From Enhydrobacter sp. (lineage in GTDB: Bacteria; Pseudomonadota; Alphaproteobacteria; Reyranellales; Reyranellaceae): DNA of 64,000 bases. The stretch is from the NCBI GenBank assembly GCA_026126105.1, contig JAHCJV010000003.1, positions 110,859 to 174,858 of the forward strand, in the 5' to 3' direction. Within the stretch, counting starts at the first letter, position 1, and every line of letters starts with the position of its first letter. Below, one piece after another: positions 21,451-29,482 of the stretch. Below the pieces are notes generated by a model. It searched no databases, was not told the DNA's origin, and saw only the letters and a program-made list of their open reading frames with translations. A program made the translations under genes and the position numbers.

Positions 21451-22374
21451 ATGAGCCGCTCGCAATTGCCGCTGAACGCGCTCCGCGCGTTCGAAGCCGC
21501 CGCCCGTCACGCAAGCTTCACGCACGCGGCCGAGGAGCTGCACGTTACGCAGGCGGCCGTCAGCCATCAGGTCAAGGCACTCGAGGAGCGCCTCGGCGTG
21601 GCGCTGTTCGTGCGCCGTCCGCGGGGCCTGGAAATTACCGGCGAAGGCCAGGCGTTGCTGCCCGACCTTCGCGATGCGTTCGACCGCATGACCAACGCGC
21701 TCGAGCGGGTCGGGCGCAAGGCCAATGCCGGAACGCTCAACGTCAGCCTGGTCACGACCTTCGCGCTCGGCTGGCTCGCGCCGCGCCTTCATCGCTTCCA
21801 GGCCAAGCATCCGGAGATCGAGGTGCGCATGACCACAGCGCTGCGAAATGTCGATTTCGCTCGCGAGGATTTCGATTGCGCGATCCGCTTCGCGGTGCAG
21901 CCCGAACCCGATCTGCATGCGACGCGTCTGTTCAGCGATGTACTCACGCCGCTCTGCGGCAAGCGCTACAAGGACAAGCTGAAGACGCTCGACGACCTGA
22001 AGCGCGTGCCCTTCATCGACATGACGTACGATCCCGAATGGTCGATCTGGCTGCGTGCCGTCGGCCTGGGAGACTTCAAGCCCAAGCGCGTGCTGACGTT
22101 CGATTCGACGATGATCGCCGTGGAAGCGGCGATGGAAGGCGCAGGTGTCGCCGTCGGGCCACCGCAGCTCTTTCGCGAGGAGCTCGCCGAAGGCCGTCTG
22201 TACCAGCCCTTTCCGCAGATCGTCGATTCGGGCAAGGCGTGGTGGTTCGTCTGCCCGCCGTCGTCCGTCGGCAGGCCCAAGACGCGTGCCTTCGAGGATT
22301 GGCTGGTCGAGGAGCTGAGCGCACCGCCGGTGCGCACGGGACGGCCGGTCACGATAGCCTCGGCGCGCCGTTGA
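21451..22374 (+). CDS. LysR-family regulator, GcvA-like
   Basis: A 307-residue transcription factor. The winged helix-turn-helix is at the N-terminus (PLNALRAFEAAARHASFTHA, then ELHVTQAAVSHQVKALE), a form typical of the GcvA/VtlR branch. The C-terminal substrate-binding domain runs from about residue 92 and includes FDCAIRF and GAGVAVGPPQLF. Its position divergent from a DUF1127 gene matches the VtlR pattern known in Rhizobiales. A degenerate PCuAC-like gene follows 15 bp after the stop. Confidence 0.93.
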   Translation: MSRSQLPLNALRAFEAAARHASFTHAAEELHVTQAAVSHQVKALEERLGVALFVRRPRGLEITGEGQALLPDLRDAFDRMTNALERVGRKANAGTLNVSLVTTFALGWLAPRLHRFQAKHPEIEVRMTTALRNVDFAREDFDCAIRFAVQPEPDLHATRLFSDVLTPLCGKRYKDKLKTLDDLKRVPFIDMTYDPEWSIWLRAVGLGDFKPKRVLTFDSTMIAVEAAMEGAGVAVGPPQLFREELAEGRLYQPFPQIVDSGKAWWFVCPPSSVGRPKTRAFEDWLVEELSAPPVRTGRPVTIASARR

Positions 22375-22389
22375 CCCCGACAAAAACTA

Positions 22390-22812
22390 ATGCTTGATGG
22401 CGCCATGAGCATCGATATCGCCCGCCCCTGGGCACGCACCCCGTCGGCCACGGCACTGGAGGCTGGTGGATTTCTCACTCTGACCAACAAGGCCCGCGAG
22501 ATCGATCGTCTGACCGCGGCGACCAGTCCGGTCGCGGGGAAGATCGCGATCTGCGGGATAAAGATCGCCGGTCCCACCATGACCATGCGGCCGATCGAGC
22601 GGGGCCTGGGCTTGCCGCCCGATACCGTCATCACGATGAAGCCGCGCGGCTATCACCTGTACTTCGAGGATCTGAAGGCGCCGCTCGCCAAGGGCGACAA
22701 GGTGCCCGTGACATTGACCTTCGAAAAGGCCGGCACACGCCACGTCGAGTTGATAGTGGAAGCCGAAGGGCCGATCGGTAACGAGACCCTGATGGAAGGT
22801 TATAGCGGATAG
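22390..22812 (+). CDS. PCuAC/DUF461-like protein without signal peptide and with altered copper site
   Basis: A 140-residue protein (or 135 from MSIDIARPWAR at 22405) resembling the periplasmic copper chaperone PCu(A)C: IARPWARTP, GGFLTLTN, TMTMRPIERGLGLP and LPLTLTFEKAGT-like strands are recognisable. Two things are missing. No signal peptide precedes the domain, and only 15 bp separate it from the LysR stop. Of the usual His/Met copper ligands, the first HxM is replaced by CGIKI and the HxM near the middle reads HLY. A copper role is therefore doubtful. Its last 13 bp overlap the convergent aminomutase gene. Confidence 0.8.
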   Translation: MLDGAMSIDIARPWARTPSATALEAGGFLTLTNKAREIDRLTAATSPVAGKIAICGIKIAGPTMTMRPIERGLGLPPDTVITMKPRGYHLYFEDLKAPLAKGDKVPVTLTFEKAGTRHVELIVEAEGPIGNETLMEGYSG

Positions 22813-23828
22813 CGGTGGGTTTCGCCGAAGGCATCCCGTACCGTGAGCGCGTCGGGATCGTCGCCGAGATAGGCCGGTCCGATCGGCACTTTGCCGTGCC
22901 CGCCGGGCACGTCGAGCACATAGGTCGGCTGAGCCAGTCCCGTCAGGCGGCCGCGCAAGGCAGCCATTAGCGCCTGGCCTCGCGCGATAGAGACCCGGAA
23001 GTGTCCGGTGCCGCGCACCAGGTCGGGATGATGCAGATAGTAGGGCTTCACGCGGGCGCTCACCAAGGCGCGCATCAGCTGCTCGAGCGTCGCTGCGTCG
23101 TCATTGACGCCGGCCAGCAGCACCGTCTGGCCCATCAAGGGAATACCGGCGTCGGCCAGCCTTGCCAAGGCCGCGCGTGTGACGGGGGCCAGCTCGCGCG
23201 CATGATTGCAGTGCACGGCGAGCCACACGGGGACGCGGCGCGGCTTCAGGGCGGCGACGACCTCGTCGGTGACGCGACCTGGATCGACGATCGGCACGCG
23301 GCTGTGGATGCGGATCACGGCGACATGGTCGATGGCATCGAGCGACGCGATCAGGTCGGCCAGCCGGCGCGGCGACATCATCAGCGGATCGCCGCCCGTC
23401 AGGATCACTTCCCAGATTTCGGGCCGGTCGCGAACATAGGCGAGTGCCGCGGCAAGCTCTTCGGCCGATAGCGCCTCGCTGCCCGGGCCGACCTTCTCGC
23501 GGCGGAAGCAGAAGCGGCAATAGACCGGGCAGACATGCAGCGGCTTCAGCAGCACGCGATCGGGGTAGCGATGGACGATGCCCTTGACCGGCGAGCGCGC
23601 CTCGTCGCCGATCGGATCGGCCAGTTCCTCCCGGGCGATCTCGGTCTCACGCGCGCTCGGCACGAACTGGCGCGCGATCGGATCGCTGGCGAGGCCGGCA
23701 CGGTCGATCAACGCCGCCATCTCGGGCGTGAGCGCGATCGCCATCGACTGGGCGGCCGCCTCGAGCCGAGGGTCGGGCGCGACGAGGCCTTCTCGCTCCA
23801 GCGCTTCGAGGGACCGCAGGGTCTGCAT
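22800..23828 (-). CDS. epmB: lysine 2,3-aminomutase-like radical SAM protein (EpmB type)
   Basis: A 342-residue radical-SAM, PLP-dependent enzyme. The cluster-binding CPVYCRFC is at residues 100-107, with the SAM-binding GGDPLMM after it and the PLP lysine expected near HHPDLVRGTGHFRV. The short length (about 340, not 410-440) fits EpmB, which makes (R)-beta-lysine for modification of elongation factor P. No epmA or efp gene is in the window, so a catabolic aminomutase cannot be ruled out. The stop is in a 13-bp convergent overlap with the PCuAC-like gene. Confidence 0.88.
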   Translation of the reverse strand: MQTLRSLEALEREGLVAPDPRLEAAAQSMAIALTPEMAALIDRAGLASDPIARQFVPSARETEIAREELADPIGDEARSPVKGIVHRYPDRVLLKPLHVCPVYCRFCFRREKVGPGSEALSAEELAAALAYVRDRPEIWEVILTGGDPLMMSPRRLADLIASLDAIDHVAVIRIHSRVPIVDPGRVTDEVVAALKPRRVPVWLAVHCNHARELAPVTRAALARLADAGIPLMGQTVLLAGVNDDAATLEQLMRALVSARVKPYYLHHPDLVRGTGHFRVSIARGQALMAALRGRLTGLAQPTYVLDVPGGHGKVPIGPAYLGDDPDALTVRDAFGETHRYPL

Positions 23829-23924
23829 CGCGGCCTGATAGCCGGAAACGCTTCTTCCAGCCAGTTCGGAAAACCAGCATCATCCGGGCCGAAAGAACAG
23901 AAGAGTTGCGAGGGAAGGAAACCG

Positions 23925-26318
23925 ATGGCGCCGGAGAGTGGGCCCGGAGCGATTGCACGTCCGCTTTCCGGGTACCGTATCGTCGAGCTGGGGTCGCTGC
24001 CGGCCGGCGCTTATGCCGCGCGGCTGTTCGCCGATTTCGGCGCCGAGGTCATCAAGGTGGAGCCGCCCGGCGGCGATCCGATCCGCGCCTTTCCGCCGAT
24101 GATCGACGCGAAGACCGGCGGTTGGTTCGCCTATCTCAACTACGGCAAGAAGAGCGTCACCACTGACTCGGTCGACCTCGACGCCCTGCTGAGCAGCGCG
24201 CAGGTGTTGATCGATTCGACAGGGCGCGATCATTCGGCCCATCCGCATCTCGTTGCGGTGGATCTGAGCTGGTTCGGGAGGTCCGGGCCGTATCGCGACT
24301 TCAAGGCAACCGATGCGATGTGCCGCGCCCTCGCAGGCTTCGTGCAGCTGATCGGACCGGAAGAGGGGCCGCCGCTCACCTTGCCGGACTATCAGTCGGC
24401 GATCATGGGCGGGCTCGCGGCCTTCATTCCGGCGATGACGGCACTGCTGGGCCGACAGAGCCGAACCTGGGAGGTGAGCGTCCACGAGGCGACGGTCGCG
24501 CTTGCCGAGTACCAGGCGATCGAGGCGTGGGCGACGGGCCGGCAGAAGCGCTGGGGCTTCAACCGCTTCACGCCGACCTATCCGATGGGCGTCTATCGCT
24601 GCAGGCAAGGCTGGATCGGCATCACCATCGTGACGCCGGCGCAGTGGATATCGTTCTGCGACCTGATGGGCATGCCGGAGCTCGGCCGCGATCCCGATCA
24701 CGTCATGGGCGGGGAACGGCTGGTGCGGGCCGATGCGTTGGAAGCCCGCTTCGTCCCGCGCTTCCTCGATCGGACGGCCGAGGAGTGGTTTGCCCTCGGG
24801 CTGGAACTGCGCCTGCCGTTCGCGATCGTGCCCGACATGCAGCAGGTCCTGACCTGGCCTGTCTTCCGAAATCGCAACGCGATCGTGCCGATCACGATCG
24901 GCGACCGGACGGTAGAGGCGCCGGGTTCACCGTTCCACCTGACCGCCACCCCGGCGAACTTCGGCGGGCGCGTGCCGGAACCCGGCGAGCACAACGCTCT
25001 CTGTCGTCCTGAGCGAAGCGAAGGACCTGGCGCGACTTCAGAAGGCGTTCTTTGGAGTGAGCGCGAGGTCCTTCGCTTCGCTCAGGACGACAAGAAGCCA
25101 CTCGCGGGCCTGCGCATCATCGACCTGTCGATGGGTTGGGCCGGCCCGATCTGCACGCGCAACCTCGCCGATCTCGGCGCGGACGTGATCAAGATCGAGG
25201 CCTGCGGCTATCCCGATTGGTGGCGTGGCGTCGACAACCGCATCGAGACGGTCACTCAACGGCTCTACGAGAAGTCGCACCGCTTCAACATCATGAATCG
25301 CGGCAAGCGGGCGATCACGCTCGACCTCACCGTTCCCCAGGGCGTGGCGCTTGCCAAGGCGCTGGTGAAAAGTGCCGACGCAGTGATCGAGAACTACTCT
25401 GCCGAGGTGCTGCGCAAGTTCGGTCTCGACTATCCCGAGCTGATCAAGGTGAACCCGTCGCTGGTCATGGTCTCGATGGCGGCCTTCGGCAGCACCGGCC
25501 CTTGGAAGGACACGCGCGCCTACGGCTCCACTCTGGAACAGGGTTCTGGCCTGCCGGGCGTCGCCGGCCGGCCCGACGATCCGCCGATTATGAACCATCT
25601 CGCTTTCGGAGACGCCGTCGGCGGCCTCAATGCCTGCTCGTCGATGCTGATCGCGTTGCTCCATCGCAAGAATACGGGGCAGGGCCAGTTCATCGATCTT
25701 TCCCAGGTCCAGTGCATGCTGCCGTTCGCGGCGGCCTGGGCGATCGAGCAGTCGGCCGTTGGCCGGGTCACGCCCCGCGCCGGCAACCGACATCCGCTCT
25801 ACAAGCCTCACGGCGTGTTCCCATCGGCAGGCACCGACAAATGGGTGTTCGTCGCCGCGACGGACGACGCGATGTGGAGAGCGCTCGCGCAGATCGTCGG
25901 CTGGACCGGCTCGCGGGCCGCCGAGGACGAGATCGAATGCGCGGTCGCTGCCTGGACGTGTCAACGTTCCGCCGACGAGGCGATGGACATTCTGCAAAAC
26001 GCGGGCGTGGTCGCCGGCGCGGTACGGCATCCAATCGAGTTGATCGACGACCCGCATCTCGAAGCGCGCGGCTTCTGGCAGTGGATCGAGCGCGCTCATG
26101 TCGGCCGCCATCCGCAGCCCTCACCGCCCTATCGTGTGTCCGGTGCGCCTGTCGCGGTGACGACACCGGCGCCGACGCTCGGTCAGCATAATGATGAGGT
26201 GCTGGGGAACGTGCTCGGCCTGTCGAAGGCCGAAATCGAGCGCCTTCTGCGCGAGGGCGTGATCGGCACCGACGCTTTACCGCCCGCGCAGCGCAAGGCG
26301 CGTGCGATCACTGGCTAG
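23925..26318 (+). CDS. double-domain family III CoA-transferase (CaiB/BaiF) with a palindromic repeat in the linker
   Basis: A 797-residue protein with two complete CaiB/BaiF CoA-transferase domains. Domain 1 (about 10-355) starts RIVELGSLPAGAYAARLFAD and has a candidate catalytic Asp in LTLPDYQSAIMGG. Domain 2 (about 393-790) starts GLRIIDLSMGWAGPICTRNL and has its Asp in HLAFGDAVGG. Family III enzymes move CoA between carboxylic acids. Residues about 360-389 are encoded by a REP-like palindrome (25002-25092) and read CRPERSEG ... LRFAQDDK. The start ATG follows AGGGAAGGAAACCG. The frame is open across the insert, so either the fused protein is made or two former genes were joined. Confidence 0.9.
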   Translation: MAPESGPGAIARPLSGYRIVELGSLPAGAYAARLFADFGAEVIKVEPPGGDPIRAFPPMIDAKTGGWFAYLNYGKKSVTTDSVDLDALLSSAQVLIDSTGRDHSAHPHLVAVDLSWFGRSGPYRDFKATDAMCRALAGFVQLIGPEEGPPLTLPDYQSAIMGGLAAFIPAMTALLGRQSRTWEVSVHEATVALAEYQAIEAWATGRQKRWGFNRFTPTYPMGVYRCRQGWIGITIVTPAQWISFCDLMGMPELGRDPDHVMGGERLVRADALEARFVPRFLDRTAEEWFALGLELRLPFAIVPDMQQVLTWPVFRNRNAIVPITIGDRTVEAPGSPFHLTATPANFGGRVPEPGEHNALCRPERSEGPGATSEGVLWSEREVLRFAQDDKKPLAGLRIIDLSMGWAGPICTRNLADLGADVIKIEACGYPDWWRGVDNRIETVTQRLYEKSHRFNIMNRGKRAITLDLTVPQGVALAKALVKSADAVIENYSAEVLRKFGLDYPELIKVNPSLVMVSMAAFGSTGPWKDTRAYGSTLEQGSGLPGVAGRPDDPPIMNHLAFGDAVGGLNACSSMLIALLHRKNTGQGQFIDLSQVQCMLPFAAAWAIEQSAVGRVTPRAGNRHPLYKPHGVFPSAGTDKWVFVAATDDAMWRALAQIVGWTGSRAAEDEIECAVAAWTCQRSADEAMDILQNAGVVAGAVRHPIELIDDPHLEARGFWQWIERAHVGRHPQPSPPYRVSGAPVAVTTPAPTLGQHNDEVLGNVLGLSKAEIERLLREGVIGTDALPPAQRKARAITG
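25002..25092. repeat. REP-like palindrome inside a coding region
   Basis: Perfect 27-bp inverted repeat (25002-25028 and 25066-25092; each arm begins or ends TGTCGTCCTGAGCGAAGCGA or its complement) separated by 37 bp. It lies in frame between the two CoA-transferase domains. A close relative occurs between two genes at 60518-60621. Confidence 0.9.
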
Positions 26319-26417
26319 GCTGCAGAGGCCGCCAGCAAGTTGCGCTGTTCTGCGTGCCTCTTTCGGAGATGGGCAGGGAAAAGATGGCGATCCGATTCTT
26401 CAGCCGTGCACGTTCGG

Positions 26418-27710
26418 TCAGGGCGGCGGCGCCGCCATCTGCGGCAGCCACAGCGCGAGGTCGGGCCAGATCGACAGGATGACCAGCATCGCCATCATGG
26501 TGATGACGAACGGCGAAGTGCCGATGATGACGTCGTCGATCCGCCCGCGCTTGCGCAGGCCCTGCACGACATAGAGGTTGATGCCGACCGGAGGCGTGAT
26601 CATCGCCAGCTCCATCAGGATGATGATCATGATGCCGAACCAGATCGGGTCGTAGCCGGCGTTGATCACGATCGGCGCGATGATCGGGACCGTCGCCACC
26701 ATCATCGACAACGTCTCCATGAACATGCCGAGGACGAAGTAGAACAGCACCACCACAACCAGCAGCTCCACCTTGGTGAGGCCTAGGCTGGTGATGAAGC
26801 GATTGACCTGCCCGGTCAGGCCTATCGAGGTGATGACGAAGTTCAGGAAGTAGGCCGCGAGCAGGATCGCCATGATCATGGCAGTCGTGCGCATCGTGCC
26901 TTCGAAGGCGCTAAGCAGGGTGCTCAGGGTCAGCCGCCGGTTTGCCGCGGCGATGCCGATGGCGGCGATCACGCCGAGCGCCGCGGACTCCGTCGCCGTT
27001 GCCCATCCGGCGTAGATCGAGCCGATCACGGCCAGGAAGATCACCAGCGGCGGGATCAGGTCGGGCAACGCGGCGAAGCGCTGCGCCCAGCTCGTCGAGG
27101 TCGGCGTACCGCCCATCGACGGCTTGATCAGGCAGATGACGAGCACGGTCAGGCTGAACAGCGCCGCGAGCACGAGGCCTGGAATGAAGCCCGCGAGATA
27201 GAGCTTGGGAATCGAAGTCTCGGTGAGCACGCCATAGACGATCATGTTGATCGAGGGCGGGATGAGAATGCCCAGCGTGCCGCCGGCGGCGATCGTGCCG
27301 AGGAACAGCCGCTCGGAATAGCCGCGCTTCTCGACCTCGCCCAAGGCTACGGTGCCGATAGTGGCCGCGGTGGCGACGCTCGAGCCGGAGGTTGCCGCGA
27401 ACATGGCGCAGGCCGCGATGTTGGAATGCATCAGACCGCCGGGCAGCCACGGCACCCAGAGCACCAGCGCGCTGTACATGCGCTCGGCCATGCCCGAGCG
27501 CAGCAGGATCTCGCCCAGCAGCACGAAGAACGGGATCGCCACCAGGAGAAAGTTGTTGGAGGTGCTCCAGGCGATCTCGCCCATCGCCAGCGACAGCGGC
27601 AGCTTGGAGTAGATCGCCGACAAAGAGAGGCCGAGGATGCCGAGAGCGGCCGCGACCGGGATCGCCAGGGCAAGCAGGCCGAGGAGGATCAGGAGGGTGG
27701 CTCCGAGCAT
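26418..27710 (-). CDS. TRAP transporter large permease (DctM-like)
   Basis: A 430-residue protein with about 12 hydrophobic segments and DctM signatures (FAATSGSSVATAATIGTVAL, GILIPPSINMIVYG, ITPPVGINLYV). It forms the ion-coupled channel of a TRAP importer. It starts 2 bp after the small permease stop in the P-Q-M operon 29363-26418. The operon is divergent from hydantoinase genes, so the imported compound may be their substrate. It is convergent with the CoA-transferase gene (99-bp gap). Confidence 0.96.
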   Translation of the reverse strand: MLGATLLILLGLLALAIPVAAALGILGLSLSAIYSKLPLSLAMGEIAWSTSNNFLLVAIPFFVLLGEILLRSGMAERMYSALVLWVPWLPGGLMHSNIAACAMFAATSGSSVATAATIGTVALGEVEKRGYSERLFLGTIAAGGTLGILIPPSINMIVYGVLTETSIPKLYLAGFIPGLVLAALFSLTVLVICLIKPSMGGTPTSTSWAQRFAALPDLIPPLVIFLAVIGSIYAGWATATESAALGVIAAIGIAAANRRLTLSTLLSAFEGTMRTTAMIMAILLAAYFLNFVITSIGLTGQVNRFITSLGLTKVELLVVVVLFYFVLGMFMETLSMMVATVPIIAPIVINAGYDPIWFGIMIIILMELAMITPPVGINLYVVQGLRKRGRIDDVIIGTSPFVITMMAMLVILSIWPDLALWLPQMAAPPP

Positions 27711-27712
27711 CC

Positions 27713-28294
27713 TCAGGCTCCGCCGCGCAGCTGGCGGTTCTTGAGGTCGCGAATTTCCTCCTCGACATCTTCTTCGGCCGAGCGCGTGCTGATCAGATTG
27801 GCCATGCCGCGCAGATCACCCGATACCCCGGTCCGGAGAGCATTGATCAGCAGGATGACGCCGACCAGGACGAAGGTGAGCAGCCCCGCAATCCACAACA
27901 CCTGAGGGATGATCGTCGGAGTCTCGAGCGCCGACTGGCTGCGCGATTCCGAGATCCAGGACTGCGACACGACGCCGAGCCCATGCCACAGGGTGAGCGC
28001 GAAGAAGCTCACGAACAGGATGAGTGCGACGACGTCGAGACCGAGGCGCAGCTTCTGCGGGAACAGCACGTAGAGTGAATCGATGCGAATGTGAGCACGA
28101 TCGAGCAGTGCCGCGCCGAGCCCCCAGGCGGTGCCGATCGCGAGCGCGTAGCCGGCGAGCTCGTCGGCCCCGCCGATCGAGCGGTCGAGGAACTTCCGCA
28201 TCAGGACGTCGATGCCGATGAGGACCGCAGCCAGCAGCACCAGCGCGCCGCCGAACCACAGGCCCCATCGCGCGAAGCGCCGCAGGCCGATCAT
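27713..28294 (-). CDS. TRAP transporter small permease (DctQ-like)
   Basis: A 193-residue membrane protein with four hydrophobic segments and the DctQ pattern IDVLMRKFLDRSIGGADELAGY. The C-terminal 25 residues are charged and probably cytoplasmic. It lies between the solute-binding protein (19-bp gap) and the large permease (2-bp gap). Its role is to support the large permease in substrate uptake. Confidence 0.92.
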   Translation of the reverse strand: MIGLRRFARWGLWFGGALVLLAAVLIGIDVLMRKFLDRSIGGADELAGYALAIGTAWGLGAALLDRAHIRIDSLYVLFPQKLRLGLDVVALILFVSFFALTLWHGLGVVSQSWISESRSQSALETPTIIPQVLWIAGLLTFVLVGVILLINALRTGVSGDLRGMANLISTRSAEEDVEEEIRDLKNRQLRGGA

Positions 28295-28313
28295 GATAGT
28301 GGCCTGGCGACGC

Positions 28314-29363
28314 CTAGGGCGTCGGTGCCGTCAGCCCGAGCGCCTTCCCGACGGTGTCGTTCCATTCCTTGGCGCAGGCGCTGCCGCAGCGTTTGGCCCA
28401 GCCCGCAAGGACGGCACCCTCGACCAGCTTCTTGTGGGTCGCGGCCTCCTCCGGCTTCACCGGCACGATGGTCATCTTGGCGAGCTTGCCCATCGTGCAG
28501 GGTTGCTTGCCCGTGTTGCAGTTGTCGGCCTCGCCGGTGGTCTTCTTGATGGTCGCCCACATCTTCTCTTCGTAGGCCTTGAACTGCTCTGTCAGGAAGG
28601 CCTGGACCTTGGGATCGAGCCGCTTCCAGCTGTCGAGGTTGACGGCCAGCACGTTGATGCTCCAGCCGAGCGACATGGGATAGATCGACTTGGTCACCTC
28701 GCCCCAGCCGGCAGTGTTGCCCGACAGGCTGCCGGTCACGGCGCAGTCCACGACGCCATTGTTGAGCGCGGGCACGACCTCGGCGAAAGCCATCGAGACG
28801 GCGGTGCCGCCGACGCCGCCGAGGAAGTCGCGCATCGTATTGTTGAACACGCGGATCTTCTTGCCCTTGAAGCCATCGAGGCCGCTGATCATGTCGCGGC
28901 ACCAGAAGACCTGGGGCGTGTTGCCGCCGAACGCCAGAAGTTTGGCATTCCAGTTCTTCTGCATCTGACGATCGATCACGCCGCGGTAGGCGTCGCACGC
29001 CGCGCGAGCCTTGTCGGGATCCAGGGTCAGACCGGCAAGGTCGCAGGCCTCGAAGCGCGGATCGTCGCCGGCCATCTTGGAGATGTCCATGGCGGCGAAG
29101 TCCATGACGCCAAGCTTCAGCAACCGCAGCATGGTCTTGTCGTCGATGCCCATCTGGTCGAGCGGCGTGATGTCGGCGGTAACGGCGCCCTTCGATGCCT
29201 CGGGAATGGTCTTCCGCCAGAACGGGACCTCGTCGTAGATCGAGACCGGCGTCGGGCTGTTGAGTCCGATCACCTTGAACTGTGTCTTCGGCAGATCCTG
29301 TGCTGCCGCGCCGGTGACTATCGCAGCCGCCAACGTCAGGCCCGTCAGCCAATGCTTTAGCAT
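28314..29363 (-). CDS. TRAP transporter solute-binding protein (DctP-like)
   Basis: A 349-residue periplasmic protein with a signal peptide (MLKHWLTGLTLAAAIVTGAAA, cleavage near AAAQD). The DctP-type core includes GFKGKKIRVFNNTMRDFLGG and FAEVVPALNNGVVDCAVTG. Six Cys in the mature protein, two pairs of them near the C-terminus (NCNTGKQPC and RCGSACAKEW), are unusual for DctP and suggest disulfides. It heads the operon opposite hyuBA with a 119-bp divergent promoter region, so a hydantoin-like or 5-oxo ligand is a reasonable guess. Confidence 0.92.
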   Translation of the reverse strand: MLKHWLTGLTLAAAIVTGAAAQDLPKTQFKVIGLNSPTPVSIYDEVPFWRKTIPEASKGAVTADITPLDQMGIDDKTMLRLLKLGVMDFAAMDISKMAGDDPRFEACDLAGLTLDPDKARAACDAYRGVIDRQMQKNWNAKLLAFGGNTPQVFWCRDMISGLDGFKGKKIRVFNNTMRDFLGGVGGTAVSMAFAEVVPALNNGVVDCAVTGSLSGNTAGWGEVTKSIYPMSLGWSINVLAVNLDSWKRLDPKVQAFLTEQFKAYEEKMWATIKKTTGEADNCNTGKQPCTMGKLAKMTIVPVKPEEAATHKKLVEGAVLAGWAKRCGSACAKEWNDTVGKALGLTAPTP

Positions 29364-29482
29364 CTGTCGTCTCCCCGTCCCCGTTATGTCGGGGGTAGTG
29401 TGAGCAAGATGCGCGCCAAGCGAAAGGGGCTTTCGACAGTTGATTCGTTGCCGCGCGCCGCCAACACCGGCAACATGCCGCC

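Noticed and set aside
24960..25100. Frameshift or stop separating the CoA-transferase into two genes
   Set aside because: The frame is continuous through the palindrome; I therefore annotate one gene and raise the fusion as a finding.
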